From: Sphingobacterium sp. PCS056
GTDB taxonomy: Bacteria > Bacteroidota > Bacteroidia > Sphingobacteriales > Sphingobacteriaceae
DNA: 64,000 bases
Assembly: GCF_023273895.1 (NCBI RefSeq)
Contig: NZ_CP096883.1
Coordinates: 3,348,001-3,412,000 of the forward strand
Direction of reading: 5' to 3'
Part shown: positions 43,983 to 52,251 of the stretch, one piece after another
Numbering within the stretch: the stretch's first letter is position 1
Layout: every line of letters begins with the position of its first letter
The notes under the pieces: model-generated
Seen by the model: the letters and a program-made list of their open reading frames with translations, nothing else
Database searches by the model: none
Told to the model about the DNA's origin: nothing
Position numbers and translations under genes: made by a program

Positions 43983-44274
43983 TAACTATATTATCTTTTA
44001 AAGTTTCTGTATTATGAAAATTATACATATTTTGGACGCTTTTTCTCGATTGGATTACTGATAAAGACTTAATCACGAAAGAATCGGAATTCTTGTCATA
44101 TATAATACTATCTCTATTGATTTCAATAATTTCACTTAGATGAGTCTGAAGATGATTTATATCATTTTCCACCACGGATTCATTACTTTTTAAATCAACT
44201 GTCTCTTTGTTCTTTTGACAAGAAAAAGAAAATGATAAAAGAAGTAAAATTGCTACGATCTTAATTTTTTTCAT
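43969..44274 (-). CDS. Small lipoprotein coupled to the lectin gene
   Basis: A 101-aa lipoprotein starting at ATG 44274: MKKIKIVAILLLLSFSFSC, lipobox SFSC. The mature part is polar and probably helical (NDINHLQTHLSEIIEINRDS). It overlaps the lectin gene by 14 nt, implying coupled translation. It could anchor, chaperone or protect against the lectin. No family recognised. An upstream ATG (44316) is not signal-like. Confidence 0.7.
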   Translation of the reverse strand: MKKIKIVAILLLLSFSFSCQKNKETVDLKSNESVVENDINHLQTHLSEIIEINRDSIIYDKNSDSFVIKSLSVIQSRKSVQNMYNFHNTETLKDNIVNEKF

Positions 44275-44427
44275 TATTTGTTCTAAAGATTTATTTATTT
44301 TATCAAATGTAATCAAATTTAAAATAAATAAAAAATAAAAACACTTTTAGGAACTTAATGGATTGTCTGTAGCTGATGTAAAATTTTTTAAGTATTTTAA
44401 ATATTTAAAATTAATTTAAAGTCTATT

Positions 44428-44616
44428 TTATGTTGTCAAGTATGTTGCTATAAGGCTATTCGTTTGAATGGCATCTTGTTTTCCATCAACAAACTGATCT
44501 TCCCGTGCTTTTTTATCATCACGATGCCAAAACTCCATATTCAATTCTGTTTCAGATTCTCTATTTTTACCGCGAGAATATAGAATTCCATTCAGGTAAA
44601 GTTGAATAGATAACGA
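44428..44616 (-). pseudogene. Unidentified C-terminal gene fragment
   Basis: A 62-codon stretch with protein-like sequence (LYLNGILYSRGKNRESE, MEFWHRDDKKAREDQFVDG), ending in TAA at 44428 and interrupted upstream by stops and apparent frame changes. It looks like the end of a decayed gene. Family not recognised. Confidence 0.35.
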
Positions 44617-44821
44617 TCATTGTAGTAATTCCAAACTCTTTTTATCACTGGACTATTGTGTAATGATAGGAACTCTGTATACTGTTTCGCTTCTGATAAA
44701 CCAAATCACATTAATGAGGGTTGCATAATCTTCTATATATCATCCGGAATATCTTGTTTTTCAAAATCTTTAATTATTTGCTTGGGTGATAGATGATGGT
44801 TTTCGATGGTACTAATTCCTT

Positions 44822-45303
44822 ATTGGTATCTTAGAATTTGAATTAGGAGAAACAGAGCTCGGTAAGTATTTTTATGATGTTGCTCTTTACTTTAAGCTGA
44901 GTAATCATGCTTTTTATGAAAAGCTTGATTATACTCTGTTAGTATTACCAAATTTCAAGAAGAATGAGGCTGATATAAAGATGGATATGTGGCTATATCT
45001 ATTGAAAAAAATGAGTAAACTTGATAAAATACCGGATTTTTTAGATAGGCGTGTATGGGGTCTTATCCCTGACATATGCGAAGTAGAAAAATTAGCGCTA
45101 GAGGATAAGATGGCATAAGTAGCAGATTTAAAACATAAGCGTGATGTAAAGAATACCTATTCTACTACTCAGCGTATTGAACATGATCGGGGTTTAAAAA
45201 AGCCATTGAGACAGCTTTGAAATTTAAAAATATGGGTTTACCACTAGAACAAATTGCTGAGTGTACCGGGCTTATCATTGATGAGATTAAAAAGCTGAAA
45301 TAA
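44822..45303 (+). pseudogene. Rpn-family nuclease remnant
   Basis: Closely related to codons from about 126 to the end of the intact Rpn gene at 57113-58027 (for example EFELGETELGKYFYDVAL, MSKLDKIPDFLD, ending IDEIKKLK-stop). It lacks the N-terminal catalytic half. It has a TAA where the intact gene has Tyr just after EDKMA, and has lost the GLKEG repeat segment with a frame change. The decayed remains of the downstream hairpin follow. It is clearly dead and shows an earlier copy of the element here. Confidence 0.85.
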
Positions 45304-45416
45304 ATCAAATAGATTCTACCATAAACATATAAAGCCATTCTGCATAGAATGGTATACCAGCGCAACCTGCGATTTTGAAGTTTCTAATTTTTATGGCTAC
45401 TCATATTCCACCATGG

Positions 45417-45539
45417 TTATTCTCTTATTCTCTTATTCGTTTTTGCAGCTTCATTTCCCCACTCAGCAATAGAATGGAGTAAGGGAATAAGAGTTCTGCC
45501 AAAATCACGTTTTGAATTGAATGAAATGGTGCAATCCAT
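45417..45539 (-). pseudogene. C-terminal remnant of an HxlR-type regulator
   Basis: A 40-codon frame, KRDFGRTLIPLLHSIAEWGN, matching the last helices of HxlR/MarR-like regulators (usual LTxFGRTLxPxLxxLxxWG). The DNA-binding part is absent. It lies just upstream of, and divergent from, the alpha/beta hydrolase operon. Confidence 0.55.
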
Positions 45540-45775
45540 CTAAAAAAATAAACAAATACCCCTGATTTTGGTTCTCAGAATGCTATTAGCCCCTTTTGCA
45601 TCTGTTCACTTTTAGGTTGATCATAGTAAAATGTGCTTCTTATTTTATCGTATTTATTATTCCGTTTAAGCGAAACATAGAGACATCGTAATGTATTTTA
45701 AAAAAAAATCGTGTTTTGAGGTAACAATTCATGTAGTAGTGCATCAAAAGATAAACTTTAAAAAAATTAAACATT

Positions 45776-46612
45776 ATGAGAACAAAATTTATTTTAATTA
45801 TGGTCTTTATGCTGCTTACTTCAAAATCGGTATTTTCCCAAACTGCCTTTAAAGTACATATAAGAGGAAAAGGCGCACCTATTTTATTATTTCCTGGTTT
45901 TGGTTGCGCAGGAGAAGTGTGGAATGAAACTGTAGCAGAACTTTCAAAAAATTATGAATGTCATATTTTTACTTTTGCAGGATTTGGCGATGTCCCTCCA
46001 ATTGAATTCCCATGGCTTTCTACTATAAAAGACCAAGTCATTACTTATGTCAAAACCAAAAATTTAAAAAAAGCAACACTAATTGGTCATAGTTTGGGAG
46101 GAACTTTAAGCTTGTGGTTAGCATCAGAAGAAACTAATTTGTTCAAAAAAATAATTATCGTCGATGCTTTGCCTGCAAGTGCAGTTTTAATGATCCCCAA
46201 TTACCAAGGAGAAATTATTCCCTATGACAATCCGCAAAGTAAAATGATGCTCGCTATGGATCAAAATTCGTTCAATGCAATGAATGCTCAGTCCACTGCT
46301 TACATTTGTTTAAACAAAGAGAAACAAAAAGTAATCAATGAATGGATGAATATGGCAGATAGAAAGACCTATGTATACGGTTATATCGATATGCTCAATG
46401 TAGATTTACGTAAAGAAATTGCCGAAATTAAAATCCCGGTAGTAATTTTAGCTGCAACACATCCAGATATTAATGCCGTACAAAAAACTTATAAATCGCA
46501 GTACGAAAATCTGCCCTCTGCTAAAATTTATTATGCAAAAGACGCTGCTCATTTTGTGATGTTTGATCAACCTGAGTGGTTTATGGAAAAATTAAAATTA
46601 GAAATACAATAA
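45776..46612 (+). CDS. Exported alpha/beta hydrolase, first gene of a sigma factor operon
   Basis: A 278-aa hydrolase with a signal peptide (MRTKFILIMVFMLLTSKSVFSQ). Catalytic landmarks: oxyanion region LFPGFGCAGEVW, nucleophile GHSLGG, acid in LAATHPDINAV, and His in AKDAAHFVMFDQPE. The substrate is unknown; the fold resembles esterases or lactonases. The ECF sigma gene starts 1 nt after its stop, so the two are co-translated. The hydrolase may be the reporter or target of the sensory circuit. Confidence 0.83.
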   Translation: MRTKFILIMVFMLLTSKSVFSQTAFKVHIRGKGAPILLFPGFGCAGEVWNETVAELSKNYECHIFTFAGFGDVPPIEFPWLSTIKDQVITYVKTKNLKKATLIGHSLGGTLSLWLASEETNLFKKIIIVDALPASAVLMIPNYQGEIIPYDNPQSKMMLAMDQNSFNAMNAQSTAYICLNKEKQKVINEWMNMADRKTYVYGYIDMLNVDLRKEIAEIKIPVVILAATHPDINAVQKTYKSQYENLPSAKIYYAKDAAHFVMFDQPEWFMEKLKLEIQ

Positions 46613-46613
46613 G

Positions 46614-47108
46614 GTGGCTACAGAAGAAGAATTTGACGATATATACGTCACGCATTATAATAAAGTGTTTCGATTGTGCAGAGGTTATTTTTGTGGTGAT
46701 ACTGCATTAGCGTCTGATGCCACTCAGGAAATTTTCCTTAAAGTATGGGAGAATCTCGACTCATTTCGAAATGAATCAAGCGTAAGTACATGGATTTATA
46801 GGATTACTGTAAACACCTGTCTTTTATATTTAAGAAAATCATCTTCCAGAAAAGAAATTAGAACCGATATTATGCCTCAGATTGTTTTGGAAACTTATTC
46901 GAATGAAAAGGAAGAAAAGCTTCAAAAAATGTATCAATGCATAGAGAAGCTCCAAGAGGTAAACAGATTAATTATTTTGATGACTTTAGATAGCATGGCA
47001 TATCCGGAAATATCAAAAGTAATTGGAATTACCGAAGAAGCGCTTCGCGTTAGGATCCATCGCATTAAAAAAAGTTTAATTCAATGTGTACAAAATGAAA
47101 AAATTTGA
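46614..47108 (+). CDS. ECF-type RNA polymerase sigma factor
   Basis: A 164-aa sigma-70 family factor. Region 2 is visible as FDDIYVTHYNKVFRLCRGY to ATQEIFLKVWENLDSFRNES (DNA-opening helix STWIYRITVNTCL). Region 4 is YQCIEKLQEVNRLIILMTLDSMAYPEISKVIGITEEALRVRIHRIKK. It starts with GTG one nt after the hydrolase stop. The following membrane protein gene overlaps by 14 nt, the usual sigma/anti-sigma arrangement. Confidence 0.9.
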   Translation: MATEEEFDDIYVTHYNKVFRLCRGYFCGDTALASDATQEIFLKVWENLDSFRNESSVSTWIYRITVNTCLLYLRKSSSRKEIRTDIMPQIVLETYSNEKEEKLQKMYQCIEKLQEVNRLIILMTLDSMAYPEISKVIGITEEALRVRIHRIKKSLIQCVQNEKI

Positions 47109-47664
47109 AGAATTACAGCATATTTGGAATCTGCAAACAGAATCTGATTTAAGACCAGCTGCTCATGATATTATTAAAAAAGCAGAGGCACATACTAAAA
47201 AAATTAAACGCAATCATTTGTGGACTCAAGTAATTTTAAGTGTAACATCAATTATATTAGTCTTTTATTATATTTGGGTAGGAGCTTACAAGCAAACACT
47301 ATTTAGTTTTGGATTGGGCATCATGATTACAATGCTTCTATTTCGCGTTGTGTTAGAATGGATAAGTCAGAAAAAATTAGCGAACTTGAGGACTGATATT
47401 GCCTTAATTGAATATAGTAAACAGGCGCATCAATTTTATCAATGGAGAAAAAAAATCCATTATATCTTCACACCTATCATTTATATGACCTATACTGTGG
47501 GCTTTGCTTTTCTTTTACCTGTATTTAAAGAGAGTTTCTCTAGTGGTTTTTATCTTTATATTGTATCAAGTGGATTTTCATTTTTACTCATCTTTGGAAT
47601 ACTTATGGTCCGAATAATTAAAAAAGAAGTACAGCTTTTACATTTGTTAAAAAGTATATCATAA
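47095..47664 (+). CDS. Membrane protein, probable anti-sigma or sensor
   Basis: A 189-aa protein with a soluble N-terminus of about 45 residues (MKKFEELQHIWNLQTESDL) and four membrane helices (about residues 48-65, 70-88, 125-145 and 150-175). The ATG at 47095 overlaps the sigma gene by 14 nt; another at 47086 is possible. Position and topology suggest that it holds the sigma factor at the membrane, although no classical zinc anti-sigma motif is present. Confidence 0.7.
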   Translation: MKKFEELQHIWNLQTESDLRPAAHDIIKKAEAHTKKIKRNHLWTQVILSVTSIILVFYYIWVGAYKQTLFSFGLGIMITMLLFRVVLEWISQKKLANLRTDIALIEYSKQAHQFYQWRKKIHYIFTPIIYMTYTVGFAFLLPVFKESFSSGFYLYIVSSGFSFLLIFGILMVRIIKKEVQLLHLLKSIS

Positions 47665-47745
47665 AATAAAGTGTTCTGATTTAATAATATATTATTCAAA
47701 ATCAATTTATTAAGCTCATTGAGAGTCGGTTTGTAAGATAAATCA

Positions 47746-47965
47746 AAAGGGCCTAATTTTCATTAGACCCTTTATCTTGGCGTTTAACAGCACAGTAGTT
47801 TTTTATGTTTCTTATCGTTTCCTCTTTTTTGTTTCGTCATCCAAATGGTTTTGACGCATTTGAATTTATTTACTGTACTACGTCATTTATCGTTATACAC
47901 TTTCTTGATGAAAGTAAGCTTGTTGTCGTTTTATATATAAGAACACCTGTGGGTTAAAATAGTTC
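47746..47965 (-). repeat. Dispersed element, copy 2, with terminator
   Basis: Second copy of the element at 21828-22047. It has the same hairpin (47746-47757 and 47762-47773, stem AAAGGG-C-CTAAT), the same pyrimidine-rich block and the same ACAGGTGTTCTTAT head (minus sense). The reading frame that is open in copy 1 has stops here, although the last codons (KQKRGNDKKHKKLL) still resemble copy 1 (KQKRGNNKKHNRLL). It directly abuts the first NTF2-like cassette. Confidence 0.6.
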
Positions 47966-48063
47966 AAAAAAGTTTAAAATAATTTCACCTACCCATTTCC
48001 ACCATTCACCGAGTTTTTAGTTGGATTAGTCTAATTGCCATAGGGTAGCGACGATTTGCACCC

Positions 48064-48071
48064 TACTTTTG
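48064..48071 (+). promoter_or_regulatory. Probable -7 promoter element of NTF2-like gene, copy 1
   Basis: TACTTTTG fits the Bacteroidota -7 consensus TAnnTTTG exactly and is conserved with its flanks (CCC before, AATCAA after) ahead of all three paralogues. A -33 TTG at standard spacing is not obvious. The leader from here to the ATG is about 100 nt and contains a hairpin GCATCAG / CTGATGC (48104-48110 and 48134-48140). Confidence 0.6.
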
Positions 48072-48170
48072 AATCAACAACTAAAAATAAAACTGCAAAG
48101 CAGGCATCAGGGTTTGAGTTGGTGGATGTGGGGCTGATGCAACTTAATAACAATATAATATAAAGACAAT

Positions 48171-48620
48171 ATGAACACTTTAACAAAAACATTCGCAGCA
48201 GCAGCCTTGATCGCAGTATCTACATTCACTATGGCAGCAGCAAAACCAGCAGGAGACAACTCTAAGAAAGCAACTGTCAATCTATCCACAGCAGATCTAG
48301 CCATTGATCATTACGTAGCCGTTATGACCGAAGGCCAGTCAGCAGGAGTAGAGCAACTTTTTACATCCGACTTCAACCAAAAAGTACAGGTATCAGAAGT
48401 TAAAACTAACAGCCGCTCAGCCGTTATCTCATTCTTGAAAAAACAAAAAGGAGAGCAGCTGAATTGCAAAACAAGTACTACAATCGTACAGGAGTCTGCT
48501 GATTATATGCTAGCCAAAGTAACCATGCAGTTTGACGGATTTACCAAGATAGATCTGGTGACATTAGTCAATGATGGCGGTAACTGGAAAGTTTCACAAT
48601 CGATCAACTCGTATAAGTAA
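48171..48620 (+). CDS. Exported NTF2-like protein, paralogue 1
   Basis: A 149-aa exported protein: signal peptide MNTLTKTFAAAALIAVSTFTMAAA, then a linker and a small NTF2-like/DUF4878-type fold (DLAIDHYVAVMTEGQSAGVEQLF, SRSAVISFLKKQKGEQLNC, ADYMLAKVTMQFDGFTKIDLVTL, NDGGNWKVSQSINSY). Such folds are ligand-binding or structural; no catalytic residues are obvious. It is one of three close paralogues in this window, each with the same promoter leader and terminator tail. Small, simple and probably well expressed. Function unknown. Confidence 0.82.
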   Translation: MNTLTKTFAAAALIAVSTFTMAAAKPAGDNSKKATVNLSTADLAIDHYVAVMTEGQSAGVEQLFTSDFNQKVQVSEVKTNSRSAVISFLKKQKGEQLNCKTSTTIVQESADYMLAKVTMQFDGFTKIDLVTLVNDGGNWKVSQSINSYK

Positions 48621-48646
48621 TTTACCGTTTAATCATATGTTTAGTA

Positions 48647-48672
48647 AAGGCCATGTCGTGAGATGTGGCTTT
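48647..48672 (+). terminator. Terminator tail of NTF2-like cassette, copy 1
   Basis: Eleven-bp stem with G-T wobbles (AAGGCCATGTC / GATGTGGCTTT), loop GTGA, T-rich tail. It is preceded by the conserved TCATATGTTTAGTA. Confidence 0.75.
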
Positions 48673-48686
48673 ATTTATGATAAATT

Positions 48687-49092
48687 GATTAACTTTTTTA
48701 AAAGTGAAGCTGAAAGCAAATTGGACAAAGTATTGTATATGCTCAAGGATATGTCTACGTAAAAGACCTTGCCAAGGATTTTCAGTTCGGCAGTATTTCA
48801 ACGGTTCTTTCAGTTGGCCCGCTACGCAAAAGTGACAAAGGAGGAACGAACTATTTATGCTATTCGTTCTAAAATGTAAATGTCATGCCGAAGCAGTGCA
48901 GAGGTATCAAGAAGGATTAGAAAAACAATTTGAAGAGGCCAAGCAAGCAGCAATAGAGTAGAGGCTAAAGCCAAAGTCCAGCGCCAAAAAGCCATTGAGA
49001 CAGCTTTTAATCTGAAAGAGATGTGTTTTTCTATTGCTCAGATTGTCAAAGCTACAAGCCTGACCATCGACGAGATCTAAAAGCTGAAATAA
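48687..49092 (+). pseudogene. Rpn-family nuclease remnant after NTF2-like copy 1
   Basis: Fragments in several frames: KVLYMLKDMS near 48730, VFQRFFQLARYAKVTKEERTIYA near 48800-48870, and the typical end KAIETAFNLKEMCFSIAQIVKAT followed by LTIDEI-stop-KLK. The order matches Rpn proteins but the catalytic half is gone, and stops and frameshifts break the rest. It keeps the cassette order NTF2-like gene, then Rpn. Confidence 0.8.
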
Positions 49093-49247
49093 CTGATTAT
49101 AGATCATATACAACAAAGTTTATATATTCAAATCACTTAATTTCATTACATCGGAATAGTAAATTTAAACGTTTTTTAATCAGATTTAATACCTTACCGG
49201 CCGCGAATAATCAAAGATTTGGTTGCTAAACATAATTGTGGCAAACA

Positions 49248-49883
49248 TTAAGAGAAGCTTAAGATTTCTGGTCGGGTAGCAAGTGTTTCGCTCATTTCCA
49301 ATAAGTATCTTTTTTTACCTGATACCTTGAAGTTTACTATTAAATGATCGTTTTCTTTTACAATTTCTATTCGTTCTAAAGTAAGTCCTTTTGTATTTAA
49401 TATATTTTCCAATTTCGGCACCTGCTCAAAGTCAGGATCACGAAAGGTTACACTCAGGAGCTGTTCTTTTTGTAGTTGTGCAATCATTCGCTCCACCCTG
49501 GTAACCATTAATAATACCCCAAGAGTAATTAAAGTTAGGCATAGTGCAAGCGCGTGATAACCTATTCCTGCTGTCATTCCGATTGCTGCAGAAGTCCAGA
49601 TTACAGCAGCAGTCGTCAAGCCACGAATAGAAATTTTGTCTTTAAAAATTACACCCGCCCCAATAAATCCAATACCTGTAATAATATTTGCCGAAATTCG
49701 GTCATCAGTACCTGTACCATGCTGGGAAACTATGGTAAAAATGGTCGAACCCAGTGAAATTAAAATTATTGTTCGAAAGCCGGCAGACTTATTTTTGTAT
49801 TCCCGTTCAAAGCCAATGGCTCCTCCACATATGATAGAAATAACCATTGCTACCATGTCATTAATTTCTACTGTAAAATCCAT
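49248..49883 (-). CDS. MgtC/SapB family membrane protein
   Basis: A 211-aa inner-membrane protein. The N-terminal MgtC domain has about five helices with the family motifs GGAIGFEREYKNKSAGFRT, ANIITGIGFIGAGVIFKD and IRGLTTAAVIWTSAAIGMTAGIG. The C-terminal part (about 135-211) is a soluble ACT-like domain. MgtC proteins support growth at low magnesium and inhibit the F-type ATP synthase in pathogens; the role in free-living Bacteroidota is unclear. Monocistronic. Confidence 0.9.
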   Translation of the reverse strand: MDFTVEINDMVAMVISIICGGAIGFEREYKNKSAGFRTIILISLGSTIFTIVSQHGTGTDDRISANIITGIGFIGAGVIFKDKISIRGLTTAAVIWTSAAIGMTAGIGYHALALCLTLITLGVLLMVTRVERMIAQLQKEQLLSVTFRDPDFEQVPKLENILNTKGLTLERIEIVKENDHLIVNFKVSGKKRYLLEMSETLATRPEILSFS

Positions 49884-50477
49884 TAGTATATCCTCTTATA
49901 TTTATTGCTTCTTTTAAGTGTTTTTGTTGTTTTTGTTAAGGTAGGAAAAAGGATTAGCTATTTAGCAATCAAGCCCGTAATTGTTCAAAGACCCTTTGGT
50001 CAATATAAGTACAAGCACTAAAACTGCGAGCCATTTCATTTTTGCATAATGCTGAAATTATTTGAAATATATAGTTCACGAATATAGCTAAATCAGTTGA
50101 AAATTATAAAGTAAGGTAGGTTTTTAAAAGGCAGCTGATAATATTCTTTTAATGGACTTTGGTTTCAGAATCATCGTATAAAATGTCTTTCGGTATAATT
50201 TCGTTTTTGCACATATTTTACATCAGACGCTGCACAAAATTTGATATTCCTCAGTGCCATTGTTTCGTAGTCAAGCTAATACCATCTTGATCTTGTATCC
50301 TATGGGCGTTTATGAGTCAATTTAAGGAAGAGAGTCTGCTACAATCTTGATTGAGCATATTATTGATGCGCCAGAGGGAGTGTGAGAAGGAAAATTCTTA
50401 AAGGTTTTCTGATTGATCTATTATTTTAAACGACTACAGATAAATTTAAAGCCAATACAGAACGAGTATATGCTCAA
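49884..50477. other. Gene-poor stretch with faint decayed sequence
   Basis: No intact gene. Near 50307-50395 the sequence (TTATGAGTCAATTTAA onward) resembles 54808-54885, where MLQYIEQILDLPEKVLQG can be read, which looks like part of an Rpn-type protein. Both are too decayed to annotate further. Confidence 0.4.
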
Positions 50478-50603
50478 TCATCCTGATGAAGCTGCAAAAA
50501 CTCCTAAGAGCATATCTTTTAGAAAATCATGAGCATTTATTACGGCACTTTCCCAAATTTCCATTAAACGTGGATAATCAGCGGCTTTAATTTCTATAAA
50601 CAT
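50478..50603 (-). pseudogene. N-terminal remnant of a GNAT acetyltransferase
   Basis: A 41-codon frame, ADYPRLMEIWESAVINAHDF, which matches the start of a common GNAT group (usual DYPxLxxLWExSVxATHxFL). The acetyl-CoA-binding part is absent and a stop follows. Clearly a fragment. Confidence 0.55.
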
Positions 50604-50695
50604 GTATCATAAATTTGTTGTTCCAAATGTCCGGACTTCTTTTCTAATATACTGAATCCAAGTTAAAAAATACGCTTTTTACCTCAGAGCTTGAG

Positions 50696-50797
50696 TTGAC
50701 GACTACCCATACCATCGAGGGCAGAGAATTGCAGCGTTATTTTGATTCCATTTTGGAAATAGATTTTAGTGGATCTGTTACTTACAGTAGAATTTAA
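50696..50797 (+). pseudogene. YbjQ-family remnant A
   Basis: Reads LTTTHTIEGRELQRYFDS and then diverges, ending at a stop after 33 codons. It matches the N-terminal strand-turn-strand of YbjQ/UPF0145 (putative heavy-metal-binding pentameric) proteins. It is one of four such fragments in the window. Confidence 0.6.
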
Positions 50798-50903
50798 GCC
50801 TGATTAATTATTATGGTAAGGTAACACGTCGTATTGATATGTTATACAAACACTAAAAATGTAATACAGAAAACAGAAGAGCATACATTGAAAAAAATAT
50901 CCG

Positions 50904-51827
50904 CTATTTTAAGTAAAAATAATAACGGTCAGACTTTGGATATTCAGACCAGTAAAAACTGTTTTTGAAAGGATGCTGCATTAAGATGAAATTTATTAAT
51001 TTCTTTGCTTCATCTAGCTTTCCACGATGTATTATTGGATTTTCAAAGCTATTCAATGTAGCGTTGAGAACAAATGAAATAATAAGTTCTCCCTGTGGGA
51101 TTTGTTGTACACCTGATTGATAGCGCACAAACTGATTTTCATACAGTTGATCCCACACAAATACCTCTGCAGCTTGCGCTGATTCTATTCTTTTAAGACT
51201 ATCTGATAAGGGGTGAGGATTGATTAATGAGATCTCATATATACTTTTAATGGGTTTGCCATAATATAAAGCTATTCTCCAGCGGGTCAGTTTTGTGCTG
51301 TCCAAGTACGACAGAATTTTGTCGGAACCCGTAAAAGAATGGTTCCCTTTTTCATCCACATATACTTCTAGTTGATGTTGATACCTTGAATAATTTTGAA
51401 CGTCGAAATTATTTCGTTTTAGTTCAGCTACCATATTTTTAACAAATAATCCAATGCCACCGTAGGGGCTAGGCATGTAGTTCGAATAATTTGTAAAACC
51501 CACTGAAACTTTCTTTCCTATTGAACTGTAAACTTCTGTTGAATATAGATCCCAGTATATATGTAAGAAGTACGAATTTTTGGACTGCAGTAGAGAGTCT
51601 TTTTTTAAAACAGTCTTTATCTTATTTAATAACAAGTCATCTGTTGGAATACTAGGGGTCAAAATGCTAATTTCCCCATTACTCACTTTACTAAAATGGA
51701 TTGAAAATTGTTTTCCTCTCACCAATTCATCCTTTAGAACCTTACTCAGTTCATCAGTAAGTGGTTTTGACGACTGCCCGTTTGCAGAAAAGCTAAATAC
51801 AATTAAAAATAGCAGTAATAATTTCAT
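50904..51827 (-). CDS. Exported protein of unknown function
   Basis: A 307-aa exported protein with a signal peptide (MKLLLLFLIVFSFSANGQ). The mature part is beta-rich with many aromatic residues (NSYFLHIYWDLYSTEVYSS, GFTNYSNYMPSPYGGIGLF). I recognise no domain, though LEVYVDEKGNHSFTGSDKI and YQSGVQQIPQGELIISFVLN might each be part of a TonB-like or envelope strand pair. It is flanked on both sides by decayed sequence. Confidence 0.7.
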   Translation of the reverse strand: MKLLLLFLIVFSFSANGQSSKPLTDELSKVLKDELVRGKQFSIHFSKVSNGEISILTPSIPTDDLLLNKIKTVLKKDSLLQSKNSYFLHIYWDLYSTEVYSSIGKKVSVGFTNYSNYMPSPYGGIGLFVKNMVAELKRNNFDVQNYSRYQHQLEVYVDEKGNHSFTGSDKILSYLDSTKLTRWRIALYYGKPIKSIYEISLINPHPLSDSLKRIESAQAAEVFVWDQLYENQFVRYQSGVQQIPQGELIISFVLNATLNSFENPIIHRGKLDEAKKLINFILMQHPFKNSFYWSEYPKSDRYYFYLK

Positions 51828-51971
51828 ATGTAATTGATGCTAGGATAGGAGATATTCCATAATTTGTGGGATTTACAAACATCTTTTCACTTATTTTAAC
51901 AGAAATACTATGTTACTCCCATTTAAAATGAACACTTCTAATGCGAAGATTTGGTATCTTATGATTTCTTT

Positions 51972-52043
51972 ATCGAGGGGAGAGAAGTCCTGCGTTATTT
52001 TGATCCTATATCAGTGATAGCCGAATTTGTAGTCACATCCTGA
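51972..52043 (+). pseudogene. YbjQ-family remnant B
   Basis: IEGREVLRYFDPISVIAEF followed by a stop. The first 15 residues are identical in pattern to remnant D at 62916. It runs directly into the 117-bp repeat A. Confidence 0.6.
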
Positions 52044-52139
52044 TTGATCGAATTTGTACCGCTGCTATTCAAAGCGATGAATGAAATAGGAGAGGATCAA
52101 GAATTCAAAGATTGTCAAGCCACTCTATTCCCTTATTTT
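52023..52139 (+). repeat. 117-bp dispersed repeat A
   Basis: Aligned without gaps to 54599-54715, with the core TTCAAAGCGATGAATG and AATAGGAGAGGATCAAGAAT in both. In one frame it reads LLFKAMNEIGEDQEF (here) and LLFKAMNVIGEDQEL (copy B), so it is probably decayed coding sequence of an unidentified family. The two copies flank the histidine kinase gene. Confidence 0.65.
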
Positions 52140-52251
52140 GATTTCCTGGACAATGATCAAGCTACAGCTATACGCTATCAATTGCTGACGGATGATTTAA
52201 CCGGTGCGCAGTTTAAGCTAATTTGCAAAGCTACCAGCAGTTCATAAGGCG

